From an uncultured Clostridia bacterium (GTDB lineage Bacteria > Bacillota > Clostridia > Oscillospirales > Oscillospiraceae), in contig CANDEH010000084.1 of assembly GCA_947383645.1 (NCBI GenBank), positions 1 to 10,909 on the forward strand: a stretch of DNA of 10,909 nucleotides, given 5' to 3'. Positions 4,626 through 10,909 of this stretch are shown one piece after another. Position 1 is the first letter of the stretch; every line of letters begins with the position of its first letter. A model generated the notes under the pieces. That model was not told the DNA's origin. It did no database searches and saw only the letters and a list, made by a program, of their open reading frames with translations. The position numbers and the translations under genes were made by a program.

Positions 4626-6960
4626 ATTCTGTGGAATGTTTGATTCTTTCGCGTTCCTCCGCAGTCTTGGCGTCGTTCCAGCGGTCCATGGCGCCCACCA
4701 GGTAGCCGGTGATGCGGCGGATGCGCTGGATGGGGGGACCGCCCTCGGCCTCCCGGCGGCCGCAGCCGGGGCACTGGTCGTCGATGACGCCGGTGTAGCC
4801 GCAGACCGGGTCCCGGTCCACCGGGTGGTTCACGCTGCCGTAGCCGATGCCCGCCTCCTTCATGCACCGGATCACCTTCTCGAAGGCGGCGAGGTTCTTC
4901 AACGGGTCGCCGTCCATCTCGATGTAGCTGATGTGGCCGGCGTTGGTCAGGGCGTGGTAGGGGGCCTCCAGCTTGATCTTGTCGTAGGCGGAGAGGGGGA
5001 AGTACACCGGAATGTGGAAGCTGTTGGTGTAGTACTCCCGGTCGGTGACGCCGGGGATCTCCCCGAAGCGCTTGCGGTCGATGGCCACGAAGCGGCCGCT
5101 TAACCCCTCCGCCGGGGTGGCCAGGAGGGAGAAGTTCAGGCCGGTCTTGGTGCACTCCTCGTCCATCCGCGCCCGCATCCGGGCCACGATCTCCAGCCCT
5201 AAGCGCTGGCTCCGCTGGCTCTGGCCGTGGTGCTCCCCGGTGAGGGCAACCAACGTCTCCGCCAGGCCGATGAAGCCCACGGAGAGGGTGCCGTGCTTCA
5301 ACACCTCCCGGACCTCGTCGGTCCACTGGAGCTTGTCGCTGTCCAGCCAGACGCCCTGGCCCATGAGGAAGGGATAGTTGTACACCTTCTTCTGGCTCTG
5401 GATCTCCAGGCGGTGGAGGAGCTGATCCACGCAGAGGTCCAGCTTCCGATCCAGCTCGTCGAAGAACAGCTCGATGTCCCCCTTGGCCTTGATGGCGATG
5501 CGGGGGAGGTTCAGGGAGGTGAAGCTCAGGTTCCCCCGGCTGTTGCACTGCTGGCGGGCGGGGTCGCAGACGTTGGAGATCACCCGGGTGCGGCAGCCCA
5601 TGTAGGCGATCTCCGTCTCCGGGCGGGCGGGGTCGTAGTACTGGAGGTTGAAGGGGGCGTCGATGAAGGCGAAGTTGGGGAAGAGGCGCTTGGCACTGCA
5701 CCGGCAGGAGAGCTGAAACAGGTCGTAGTTGGGCTCCCCGGGGTTGAAGTTCACGCCGTCCTTTACCCGGAAGATCTGGATGGGGAAGATGGGGGTCTCC
5801 CCGCTGCCGAGCCCCGCCTCGGTGGCCAGGAGGAGGTTGCGCATGACCATGCGGCCCTCCGGGGAGGTGTCCATGCCGTAGTTGATGGAGGAGAAGGGGG
5901 TCTGGGCTCCAGCGCGGGAGTGCATGGTGTTCAGGTTGTGGATGAACGCCTCCATGGCCTGATAGGTGGCCCGGTCCGTCTCCCGCTCCGCGTAGCTGAG
6001 CGCCCGGCGCTGGGCCTTCTCCAGGCAGTAGGCCTCCTCGTACCGCTCCCGGAGGGCGGCGAGCTCCTTCTCCTGGTAGGCCCCGCTGTCCCCCAGGCGG
6101 GGGCGGAGGCCGGTTTCGGCGAGGATCTTTTGGCGCAGCGCCTTCAGATCCGGCTCCGGGTCCTCCGGCAGGTCCAGCAGGAGGGTGAGGCACTTGGCCA
6201 GGTTCTGGGTGTACCGCTTCTCGAAGGTCTTGCGGACGCCGTCGGCCATGCCGTAGTCGAAGTTGACGATGGACTGGCCCCCGTGCTGGTCGTTCTGGTT
6301 GGACTGGATGGCGATGCAGGCGAGAGCGGAGTAGGAGGCGATGTCGTTGGGCTCCCGCAGGTGGCCGTGGCCGGTGGAGAAGCCGCCGTCGAAGAGCTTC
6401 TTGATGTCGATCTGGCAGCAGGTGGTGGTGAGGGTGTAGAAGTCCAGGTCGTGGATGTGGATGTCCCCCTCCCGGTGGGCCTTGGCGTGCTCGGGCTTCA
6501 AAACGAACATCTGGTAGAACTGCTTGGCCCCCTCGCTGCCGTACTTGAGCATGGAGCCCATGGCGGTGTCGGCGTTGATGTTGGCGTTCTCCCGCTTCAC
6601 GTCGCTCTCCGCGGACTCGGAGAAGGTGATATCCTCGTAGACCTTCATCAGCCGGGAGTTCATCTCCCGTGCGCGGCTGCGCTCGTTGCGGTAGAGGATG
6701 TACGCCTTGGCGGTCTGGACATACCCGCTGTCCATCAGCACCCGCTCCACGATGTCCTGCACGTGCTCCACGTCGGGGATCTCCGTCCCCTCCACCTCCA
6801 GGATGGAGACCACCTCCTCCGCGAGCTTCCGGGCGGTCTCCTCCTCATCGGGCTTGTAGGTGGCCGCGAAGGCCTTGTTGATGGCCACGGCGATCTTCTC
6901 CGGGTCGAAGCGCACCACCCGCCCGTCCCGCTTTTGCATCCTCTGTATGGTACCTGCCAT
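4618..6960 (-). CDS. nrdD: Anaerobic ribonucleoside-triphosphate reductase (class III)
   Basis: A 780-residue glycyl radical enzyme that reduces ribonucleoside triphosphates to deoxyribonucleotides without oxygen; it works in the cytoplasm with NrdG. An ATP-cone allosteric domain occupies about residues 3-95 (QRMQKRDGRVVRFDPEKI at its start). The catalytic barrel contains EGDIHIHDLDFY (164-175), SNQNDQHGGQS (220-230), YMGCRTRV (453-460, a likely active-site cysteine at 456) and GNLSFTSLNLPR (476-487). The glycyl radical site is RRITGYL with Gly752. The C-terminal metal-site region has Cys720, Cys730 and Cys733, with Asp717 where a fourth cysteine would fit. AGGAGG lies 8 nt before the ATG. 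Its promoter carries two NrdR-box-like sites. The length is within the usual range for ATP-cone NrdD proteins. Confidence 0.97.
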   Translation of the reverse strand: MAGTIQRMQKRDGRVVRFDPEKIAVAINKAFAATYKPDEEETARKLAEEVVSILEVEGTEIPDVEHVQDIVERVLMDSGYVQTAKAYILYRNERSRAREMNSRLMKVYEDITFSESAESDVKRENANINADTAMGSMLKYGSEGAKQFYQMFVLKPEHAKAHREGDIHIHDLDFYTLTTTCCQIDIKKLFDGGFSTGHGHLREPNDIASYSALACIAIQSNQNDQHGGQSIVNFDYGMADGVRKTFEKRYTQNLAKCLTLLLDLPEDPEPDLKALRQKILAETGLRPRLGDSGAYQEKELAALRERYEEAYCLEKAQRRALSYAERETDRATYQAMEAFIHNLNTMHSRAGAQTPFSSINYGMDTSPEGRMVMRNLLLATEAGLGSGETPIFPIQIFRVKDGVNFNPGEPNYDLFQLSCRCSAKRLFPNFAFIDAPFNLQYYDPARPETEIAYMGCRTRVISNVCDPARQQCNSRGNLSFTSLNLPRIAIKAKGDIELFFDELDRKLDLCVDQLLHRLEIQSQKKVYNYPFLMGQGVWLDSDKLQWTDEVREVLKHGTLSVGFIGLAETLVALTGEHHGQSQRSQRLGLEIVARMRARMDEECTKTGLNFSLLATPAEGLSGRFVAIDRKRFGEIPGVTDREYYTNSFHIPVYFPLSAYDKIKLEAPYHALTNAGHISYIEMDGDPLKNLAAFEKVIRCMKEAGIGYGSVNHPVDRDPVCGYTGVIDDQCPGCGRREAEGGPPIQRIRRITGYLVGAMDRWNDAKTAEERERIKHSTEFA

Positions 6961-6984
6961 GGCGCCGTCCTCCTGTCAAGTGAG

Positions 6985-7000
6985 ATACTACATGTTGTAT
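6985..7000. promoter_or_regulatory. NrdR box, gene-proximal copy
   Basis: Minus-strand ATACAACATGTAGTAT is nearly a perfect palindrome and agrees with the published NrdR-box pattern (ACACwATATATwGTGT) at about 12 of 16 positions. Tandem NrdR boxes near ribonucleotide reductase promoters are the known target of the ATP/dATP-sensing repressor NrdR, which is not encoded in this window. Confidence 0.65.
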
Positions 7001-7016
7001 AAAAGGGCGATGACTT

Positions 7017-7032
7017 CACAAATATATAGTAT
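7017..7032. promoter_or_regulatory. NrdR box, promoter-overlapping copy
   Basis: Minus-strand ATACTATATATTTGTG fits the left two thirds of the NrdR-box pattern well, while its right half fits only with a one-base shift. It covers the -10 hexamer of nrdD. Exactly 16 bp separate it from the proximal box, close to the 15-16 bp spacing known for NrdR tandem sites. Confidence 0.6.
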
Positions 7033-7054
7033 CTCCTCCACCGCCCCTTGTCAA
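7026..7054 (-). promoter_or_regulatory. Promoter of the nrdD operon
   Basis: Minus-strand TTGACA (7054-7049) and TACTAT (7031-7026) are separated by 17 bp. The start point would be near 7019, giving a leader of about 60 nt. The -10 lies inside the upstream NrdR-like box. Confidence 0.7.
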
Positions 7055-7104
7055 GGGGAAAAGGGCAGGCTGTGACAGTTTTTGCGCATCTCAGGGCGGC
7101 CGGG

Positions 7105-7134
7105 TTGCCAGCAAGGGGGAGGGGGTGGTATGAT
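7105..7134 (+). promoter_or_regulatory. Likely promoter of the LytTR/AgrC-like operon
   Basis: TTGCCA (7105-7110) and TATGAT (7129-7134) are separated by 18 bp. Transcription would begin near 7141, at the left edge of the inverted-repeat element, making that element the untranslated leader. It is divergent from the nrdD promoter, whose -35 is about 50 bp away. Confidence 0.5.
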
Positions 7135-7142
7135 ATATGATT

Positions 7143-7330
7143 AAATTAGGAATGAGGAATGAGGAATTGTGGTGTCGCCTGCGGCGACGGATTTGAATTT
7201 TTGGCGGGGGATATAGGGGTGCTTATTTTTCCGGGTGAGAGCAGAGCCTCTCCTTTTTGGGGCACATTTCAAATCGTCCAGCGCAGCTGGACACAATAAT
7301 TCCTAATTCCTAACTCCTCATTCCTAATTA
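7143..7330. mobile_element. MITE-like inverted-repeat element, about 190 bp
   Basis: The terminal 15 bases AATTAGGAATGAGGA (7144-7158) return exactly inverted at 7315-7329. Next to each end lie further GAGGAAT/TAGGAATT repeats, then a short hairpin (7174-7188 left, 7276-7292 right), then GATTTGAA or its complement, in mirror order. The two hairpins have different sequences but the same position. No transposase is encoded, so this is a non-autonomous element or a dispersed palindromic repeat. Possible target-site duplication is unclear because the flanks are AT-rich. Confidence 0.75.
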
Positions 7331-7350
7331 GAAAAAGGGGGTGTGTTCTT

Positions 7351-8064
7351 TTGCTGTGCTTTGCGGTCTGTGATGATGAGGCGGGGATGGCGGAGGAGTT
7401 GGCGGGGCGGGTTTCGGACTTTTTGGCGGAGCGGGGGATTGCGGCGTTTCAGGTGAGATGCTTTGGCAGTGGAAAGGAGCTTTTGGGCTGTGGGGATTGG
7501 TTTGATGTGGTGTTTTTGGATATTTGCCTGAAAGAGGAGGATGGAATGGAGGTGGCTCGGGCGCTGCGGCGGCGGGGGGATGGGTGCCTGGTTGTCTTTG
7601 TCACCGTGCTGGAGGAGATGGTGTTTGACGCCTTCGCGGTGGAGGCCTTTGACTATCTGGTGAAGCCCGTGGAGGACGGGCGGTTTATGGGGACCATGGA
7701 GCGGCTTCTTCAGGCGCTGGCGCGGCGGGAGGGCGGCGCGGTGGTGATTCGGCGGGGCGGGGGCTGTGAGGTGGTGCCCCCGGGGGAGATCGCCTACTGC
7801 GAGGTCCAGGGGCGGAAGCTCTATATTCACCGGCGGGATGGCGGCGTGGTGGAGTGCTATGGGCGGCTGGAGGCATTTGCCGGACAGCTGGATGGGCGGT
7901 TTTTCCGGTGCCACCGGAGCTATCTGGTGAATCTGGACTGCGTGCGCCGCTGCGGCGGCGGGCAGGCGGTGCTCTCCCGGGGGGAGACGGTGCCGGTGTC
8001 CCGGCTGCGGGAGCGGGAGATGGTGCAGGCGCTTCTGCGCCGTATGGGGGAGAGGAGGGGATAG
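7351..8064 (+). CDS. LytTR-family response regulator (AgrA-like)
   Basis: A 237-residue two-component regulator. The receiver domain (about 1-122) has the acidic pair D8-D9, phospho-acceptor D57 in FLDICL, the conserved threonine T85 (VFVT) and K105 (LVKP). The LytTR DNA-binding domain (about 130-235) shows IAYCEVQGRKLYIH (147-160) and FFRCHRSYLVNLDCV (184-198). This AgrA/VirR-type architecture usually controls genes in response to peptide signals. The start is TTG at 7351 with AAGGGGGTG about 8 nt upstream; no better start lies nearby. The next gene begins 1 nt after the stop and encodes the likely partner kinase. The leader contains an inverted-repeat element. The gene is unusually G-rich on the coding strand, like its neighbour. 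Confidence 0.93.
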   Translation: MLCFAVCDDEAGMAEELAGRVSDFLAERGIAAFQVRCFGSGKELLGCGDWFDVVFLDICLKEEDGMEVARALRRRGDGCLVVFVTVLEEMVFDAFAVEAFDYLVKPVEDGRFMGTMERLLQALARREGGAVVIRRGGGCEVVPPGEIAYCEVQGRKLYIHRRDGGVVECYGRLEAFAGQLDGRFFRCHRSYLVNLDCVRRCGGGQAVLSRGETVPVSRLREREMVQALLRRMGERRG

Positions 8065-8065
8065 G

Positions 8066-9331
8066 ATGGACTGGTTCGGCCTCTTTTTGAATGGGCTCGG
8101 TCTGGCGGGGCAGGGGGTGATCCATGTCCTGTTTGTCAGCCGGCTTGTGGGGAAGCGCTGGCGGTGGCGGCATCTGGGGGGCTACCTGCTGCTGCTCTGG
8201 GCGCTGGACCGGGGGAGCACGGCGCTGGACGTACCCTGGGTGCTGGTGATTGCGGCGGAGGCGGTTCTGCTCTGGGCCCTGGGGCGGTTCGGACTGGGGG
8301 GCGGGGGCCGGGTCGCCGCTTTGGCCGCGGTGATGGGGGTGTATATTACACAGCTCTCCTTCGGTCTGATGAACTCCGTGGAGGCGGCGGTGTTTCCCCG
8401 GCTGGTGGGGCGGGCGGTGCTGCTTCCCATGGTGGTGCTGGCCACCCTGACCGCTTTCGCCCTCTGCGCCGGGTGCTGTGTCCTGGTGACGCGGCTGCTG
8501 GGGCCGCTGGAGGAGGGAGCGCCGGAGGCGGGGCTTCTGCTGCTGCCGGGGCTGTTCTTCTGCGCGGTGGAGCTGTATATTATGGACACCGCCTACAGCG
8601 GTCTGTTCGCGGTCCTGGGTCCCGAGGCGGCGGGACTGCATATGGCGCTGCTGGTCTTGCAGGCCTTGGGGCTGGGGGCGCTGCTGTGCACACTGTATGC
8701 CTGGCGGTGCGTCCGGCGGGGGTTCGAGGCCCAGGCGGGGCTTCTGTCCCTGCTCCAGGCCACCCGGGCCCAGCGGACCTATGTGGCCGAGGCCCAGGAG
8801 CGCTACCGGCAGACCCGGGCCTTCCGGCACGATATCAAGAACCATTTGACCGTGCTCCGCCGGCTGCTGGACAGCGGACAGACGGCGGAGGGGCTGGCCT
8901 ATCTGGAGAGGATTGAGGCGGTCTCTGACGGGCTGTCCCTGCCCTGTCGGACGGGAAATGGGGTGGTGGACGTCCTTCTGGGGGAGAAGCTGGGGCTGGC
9001 GGAGCGCCGGGGGATTGGGACGGAGGTGTCCCTGGCGCTGCCGGGGGAGTGGGGGGTAGAGGACTTCGATCTGTGCGTGGTCTTCGCCAACGCCCTGGAC
9101 AACGCCTTGGCCGCCTGTGAGGACGGGGCGGGGGAGATCTGCCTCACCGGGGAGCGGCAGGGGGATTTCTACCTGCTGTCCTTTGAGAACACCTGCCCGC
9201 CGGGGCCGCCCGCCCCCATGGGGACGGGGCTCAGCAATATTCAGGCGGTGGCGGAGAAGTACCGGGGGGCTATGCGGACGGAGCGGAGCGGGGGACGCTT
9301 CCGGCTGGACGTGCTGCTGAACATCTCGTGA
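8066..9331 (+). CDS. AgrC-like sensor histidine kinase
   Basis: A 421-residue membrane kinase. The N-terminal half has six or so hydrophobic segments, at about 5-25, 38-48, 57-73, 83-100, 117-143, 157-171 and 190-212, with no large extracellular domain, as in peptide-sensing HPK10 kinases. A helical linker (222-250) leads to the phosphorylation motif FRHDIKNHL with His255. The GHKL ATPase domain has the N box FANALDNALAAC (340-351) and the G box GTGLSNIQ (386-393). The C-terminus KYRGAMRTERSGGRFRLDVLL is typical of AgrC/ComD relatives. GGAGGGGATAGG precedes the ATG, which starts 1 nt after the stop of the regulator gene. No agrB-like peptidase or signal-peptide gene is visible in the window, so the ligand is unknown. 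Confidence 0.93.
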   Translation: MDWFGLFLNGLGLAGQGVIHVLFVSRLVGKRWRWRHLGGYLLLLWALDRGSTALDVPWVLVIAAEAVLLWALGRFGLGGGGRVAALAAVMGVYITQLSFGLMNSVEAAVFPRLVGRAVLLPMVVLATLTAFALCAGCCVLVTRLLGPLEEGAPEAGLLLLPGLFFCAVELYIMDTAYSGLFAVLGPEAAGLHMALLVLQALGLGALLCTLYAWRCVRRGFEAQAGLLSLLQATRAQRTYVAEAQERYRQTRAFRHDIKNHLTVLRRLLDSGQTAEGLAYLERIEAVSDGLSLPCRTGNGVVDVLLGEKLGLAERRGIGTEVSLALPGEWGVEDFDLCVVFANALDNALAACEDGAGEICLTGERQGDFYLLSFENTCPPGPPAPMGTGLSNIQAVAEKYRGAMRTERSGGRFRLDVLLNIS

Positions 9332-9360
9332 CGGGAAAAGGGCAGCTGGGGGCAGAACGG

Positions 9361-9389
9361 TTGATTTCGGGGCGGAAAGCCGCTATGCT
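9361..9389 (+). promoter_or_regulatory. Possible promoter of the FlxA-like gene
   Basis: TTGATT (9361-9366) and TATGCT (9384-9389) are separated by 17 bp, each matching four of six consensus positions. This would give the coiled-coil gene its own transcript in addition to read-through from the kinase gene. Confidence 0.4.
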
Positions 9390-9434
9390 CAGAGGCGGGG
9401 GCGACGATACAGCGACAGAGCAGGAGGTGAGAGT

Positions 9435-9740
9435 ATGGAGATTTCTTCCATTGGAACAGGAGGGCTCTCCGCCAGTCCGCCGGCGCGGCAGGGCGGCGGT
9501 GACGACGCCAGGCTCCGCTCCCTGGAGCAGCGGCTCCAGCAGCTGAGCGCGGAGCGGGAGAAGGCGGTTCAGCGGGGGGACAGGAAGGCGAAGGAGAAGA
9601 TCGAGAGGCAGATCAGGGCCCTGGAGAAGCAGATTCAGCAGCTGCGGCAGCGGCAGGAGAGAAGGGCCGATGCCCCCGCCCGGCGTCCCGGCGCCGACCC
9701 GCCTCCCGCCGAGGGGCGGTATATCGACGTCTATGCGTAG
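9435..9740 (+). CDS. FlxA-like coiled-coil protein
   Basis: A 101-residue soluble protein. The first 25 residues are low in complexity (Gly, Ser, Pro). Residues 26-78 form a continuous charged coiled coil with leucines at heptad-like spacing (LRSLEQRLQQLSAEREKAV, then KAKEKIERQIRALEKQIQQL). A proline-rich tail ends in RYIDVYA. This order and the repeated K-I-x-x-L-E-K-Q-I pattern resemble the FlxA-like family (PF14282), whose function is poorly known. A near-perfect AGGAGGTGA precedes the ATG by 6 nt, which supports real translation. The gene is 103 nt downstream of the kinase and ends two bases before a strong terminator. A functional link to the two-component pair is possible but rests only on position. 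Confidence 0.82.
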   Translation: MEISSIGTGGLSASPPARQGGGDDARLRSLEQRLQQLSAEREKAVQRGDRKAKEKIERQIRALEKQIQQLRQRQERRADAPARRPGADPPPAEGRYIDVYA

Positions 9741-9742
9741 TC

Positions 9743-9783
9743 AAAAACACCCGGACACCTTTGCAAGGTGTCCGGGTGTTTTT
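9743..9783. terminator. Strong bidirectional Rho-independent terminator
   Basis: A perfect 19-bp stem with a 3-nt loop: five A, then CACCCGGACACC, then TT, mirrored to end in five T. It follows the FlxA-like stop by two bases. By symmetry it also serves the convergent hybrid-kinase gene on the minus strand, whose stop is about 114 bp away. Nothing else is evident in 9784-9896. Confidence 0.93.
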
Positions 9784-9896
9784 GCAGAAATGGCCGGGTA
9801 TGTATCCGTATTGCATCAGACAAACTTCCGGGATGGCGGCTCTTCGCATTTGAAGGGCTGCCGTTGCAAGTTGCCGTCTCCTGCCGCGCAGGCGGG

Positions 9897-10909
9897 TCAG
9901 GTCAGAATTTTTTCCAGCGTTTCAAACATCTTATCGATGTTGATTGGCTTGGCGATGTGGCCGTTCATGCCGCAGCTCAGGGCCCGCTGGCGGTCCTCCT
10001 CGAAGGCGTTGGCGGTCATGGCCAGGATGGGTACCGACGAGAGCGCCCGGTCCTCCAATGCCCGAATGGCTCTGGCGGCGGTGTAGCCGTCCATCACCGG
10101 CATCTGGATGTCCATGAGCACCAGCTGGTAGGTGCCCGGTTTGGCGCTGCAGAGCTTCTCCAGGGCGATCTGGCCGTTCTCGGCCACATCCACGGTGAAG
10201 CCCGCCTCGGAGAGGATCACCGTGGCGATCTCCTGGTTGAGCTCGTTGTCCTCGGCCAGGAGGATATGGCCGGTGTGGAAGCGGGCGGGGATCTGGGCGG
10301 AGGCCTCCCGGGTCTCCGGGTCCGCCGCCGCCTCGGCGGGCTCCTCCTGGGCGTCCACCACTGAGCACAGGCACCGGCGGAGCTCCGACATGAACAGCGG
10401 CTTGCTGCAAAAGGCGGTGACGCCGGCCTCCCGGGCCTCCTCCTCGATATCGGACCAGTCGTAAGCGGTGAGAACGATGATGGGCACGTCCTCCCCCATC
10501 TCCTTGCGGATGCGCCGGGCCACCTCCATGCCGTTCATGTCCGGCATCAGCCAGTCGATGACATAGACGCTGTAGTTGTCCCCGCGGGTGACCGCCTGGT
10601 GGGTGCGGAGCACCGCCTCCCGGCCGGACAGGGTCCACTCCGCCCGGAGGCCCAGCTGCTGGAGCATGTAGGATACGCTGTCACAGGTGTTGTAGTCGTC
10701 ATCCACCACCAGGGCCCGGCAGCCCTTCAGGGCCGGGATGGTGGGGGAGGTCCTGGGCCCGTTGTCCAGGCGGAAGGTGAGGGAGACCACAAACTCCGTC
10801 CCCACCCCCTGCTCGCTCTGCACGGAGATGGATCCGTTCATCATGTCCACGATGTTCTTGGTGATGGCCATGCCCAGGCCGGTGCCCTGGATGCCGCTGA
10901 TGGTGGAGT
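9897..10909 (-). CDS. Hybrid sensor histidine kinase, C-terminal part with two receiver domains
   Basis: The gene enters from the right edge, so its sensor and dimerisation domains are not visible. The 336 visible residues begin in the ATPase domain at the G2 box GTGLGMAITK, followed by the usual GSISVQSEQGVGTEF. Receiver 1 spans about 63-180, with VVDDD (66-70), phospho-acceptor D118 (YVIDWLMPDMNG), T147 and K169. An Ala/Glu-rich linker follows. Receiver 2 spans about 213-334, with LLAEDNELN, D266 (VLMDIQMPVMDGY), T298 and K320 (AKPI). Both receivers retain all key residues. No HPt domain follows; the protein ends shortly after receiver 2, so a separate phosphotransfer protein or regulator is implied. 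It is convergent with the FlxA-like gene. Confidence 0.93.
   Translation of the reverse strand, partial: STISGIQGTGLGMAITKNIVDMMNGSISVQSEQGVGTEFVVSLTFRLDNGPRTSPTIPALKGCRALVVDDDYNTCDSVSYMLQQLGLRAEWTLSGREAVLRTHQAVTRGDNYSVYVIDWLMPDMNGMEVARRIRKEMGEDVPIIVLTAYDWSDIEEEAREAGVTAFCSKPLFMSELRRCLCSVVDAQEEPAEAAADPETREASAQIPARFHTGHILLAEDNELNQEIATVILSEAGFTVDVAENGQIALEKLCSAKPGTYQLVLMDIQMPVMDGYTAARAIRALEDRALSSVPILAMTANAFEEDRQRALSCGMNGHIAKPINIDKMFETLEKILT

Noticed and set aside
6969..6980. TTGACA next to the nrdD ribosome binding site as a second promoter
   Set aside because: It sits only about 15 bases before the start codon and overlaps the Shine-Dalgarno region, so no usable -10 or leader could follow.
5227..7002. 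591-codon open frame on the plus strand
   Set aside because: It lies antisense to nrdD, whose domains and active-site motifs are unmistakable. Its Val/Gly/Leu-rich translation is a product of high GC content in a shadow frame, with no ribosome binding site.
7143..7330. Repeated GAGGAAT/TAGGAATT units as a CRISPR array
   Set aside because: The repeats are short, in inverted rather than direct order at the two ends, and have no regular spacers or cas genes.
9328..9546. 72-codon frame beginning at the kinase stop
   Set aside because: It lacks its own ribosome binding site and overlaps the FlxA-like gene, which has a near-perfect AGGAGGTGA and a coherent coiled-coil sequence.

Overview
The window reads as chromosomal DNA of a GC-rich, strictly anaerobic Firmicute, most likely a gut Oscillospiraceae-type clostridium. 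This is an inference from an oxygen-sensitive class III ribonucleotide reductase (nrdD/nrdG), an ECF-type transporter ATPase, an AgrC/AgrA-like quorum-type two-component pair, a FlxA-like coiled-coil protein, strong AGGAGG ribosome binding sites and sigma-A-type promoters.

Left part (1-1875, minus strand): one compact operon reading leftwards from a good promoter (TTGACT-N18-TATAAT). It encodes an RlmI/RlmK-like class I methyltransferase, then a VanZ-family membrane protein whose start lies 1 nt past the methyltransferase stop, then an EcfA-type ATPase that runs off the left edge. Next comes a roughly 500-base stretch without a credible protein gene (1876-2372). It is rich in hairpins and carries a promoter-like and a terminator-like signal on the minus strand, so it is flagged as a possible structured RNA.

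Small membrane cassette (2373-3417, minus): two paralogous three-helix membrane proteins of unknown function and a 64-residue Xre-type regulator form one operon. Two copies of a 22-bp palindrome (AATGTnAAG-N4-CTTnACATT) flank its sigma-A core promoter, and a decayed copy lies between the two membrane genes. The distal palindrome overlaps the stop codon of nrdG.

Anaerobic ribonucleotide reductase (3411-7054, minus): nrdD (glycyl radical enzyme with ATP cone), a 142-residue unknown protein, and nrdG (radical SAM activase). The promoter carries two NrdR-box-like 16-mers spaced 16 bp apart, one over the -10. A 260-base intergenic stretch holding five successive inverted repeats separates nrdD from the unknown gene.

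Right part (7105-9783, plus): a LytTR response regulator and an AgrC-like sensor kinase, with a roughly 190-bp inverted-repeat element (MITE-like) between their predicted promoter and the ribosome binding site. A FlxA-like coiled-coil gene follows, ending in a very strong bidirectional terminator. Convergent to it (9897-10909, minus) is the C-terminal part of a hybrid histidine kinase with two receiver domains.

I see no tRNA, rRNA, CRISPR array, transposase or phage gene in the window.
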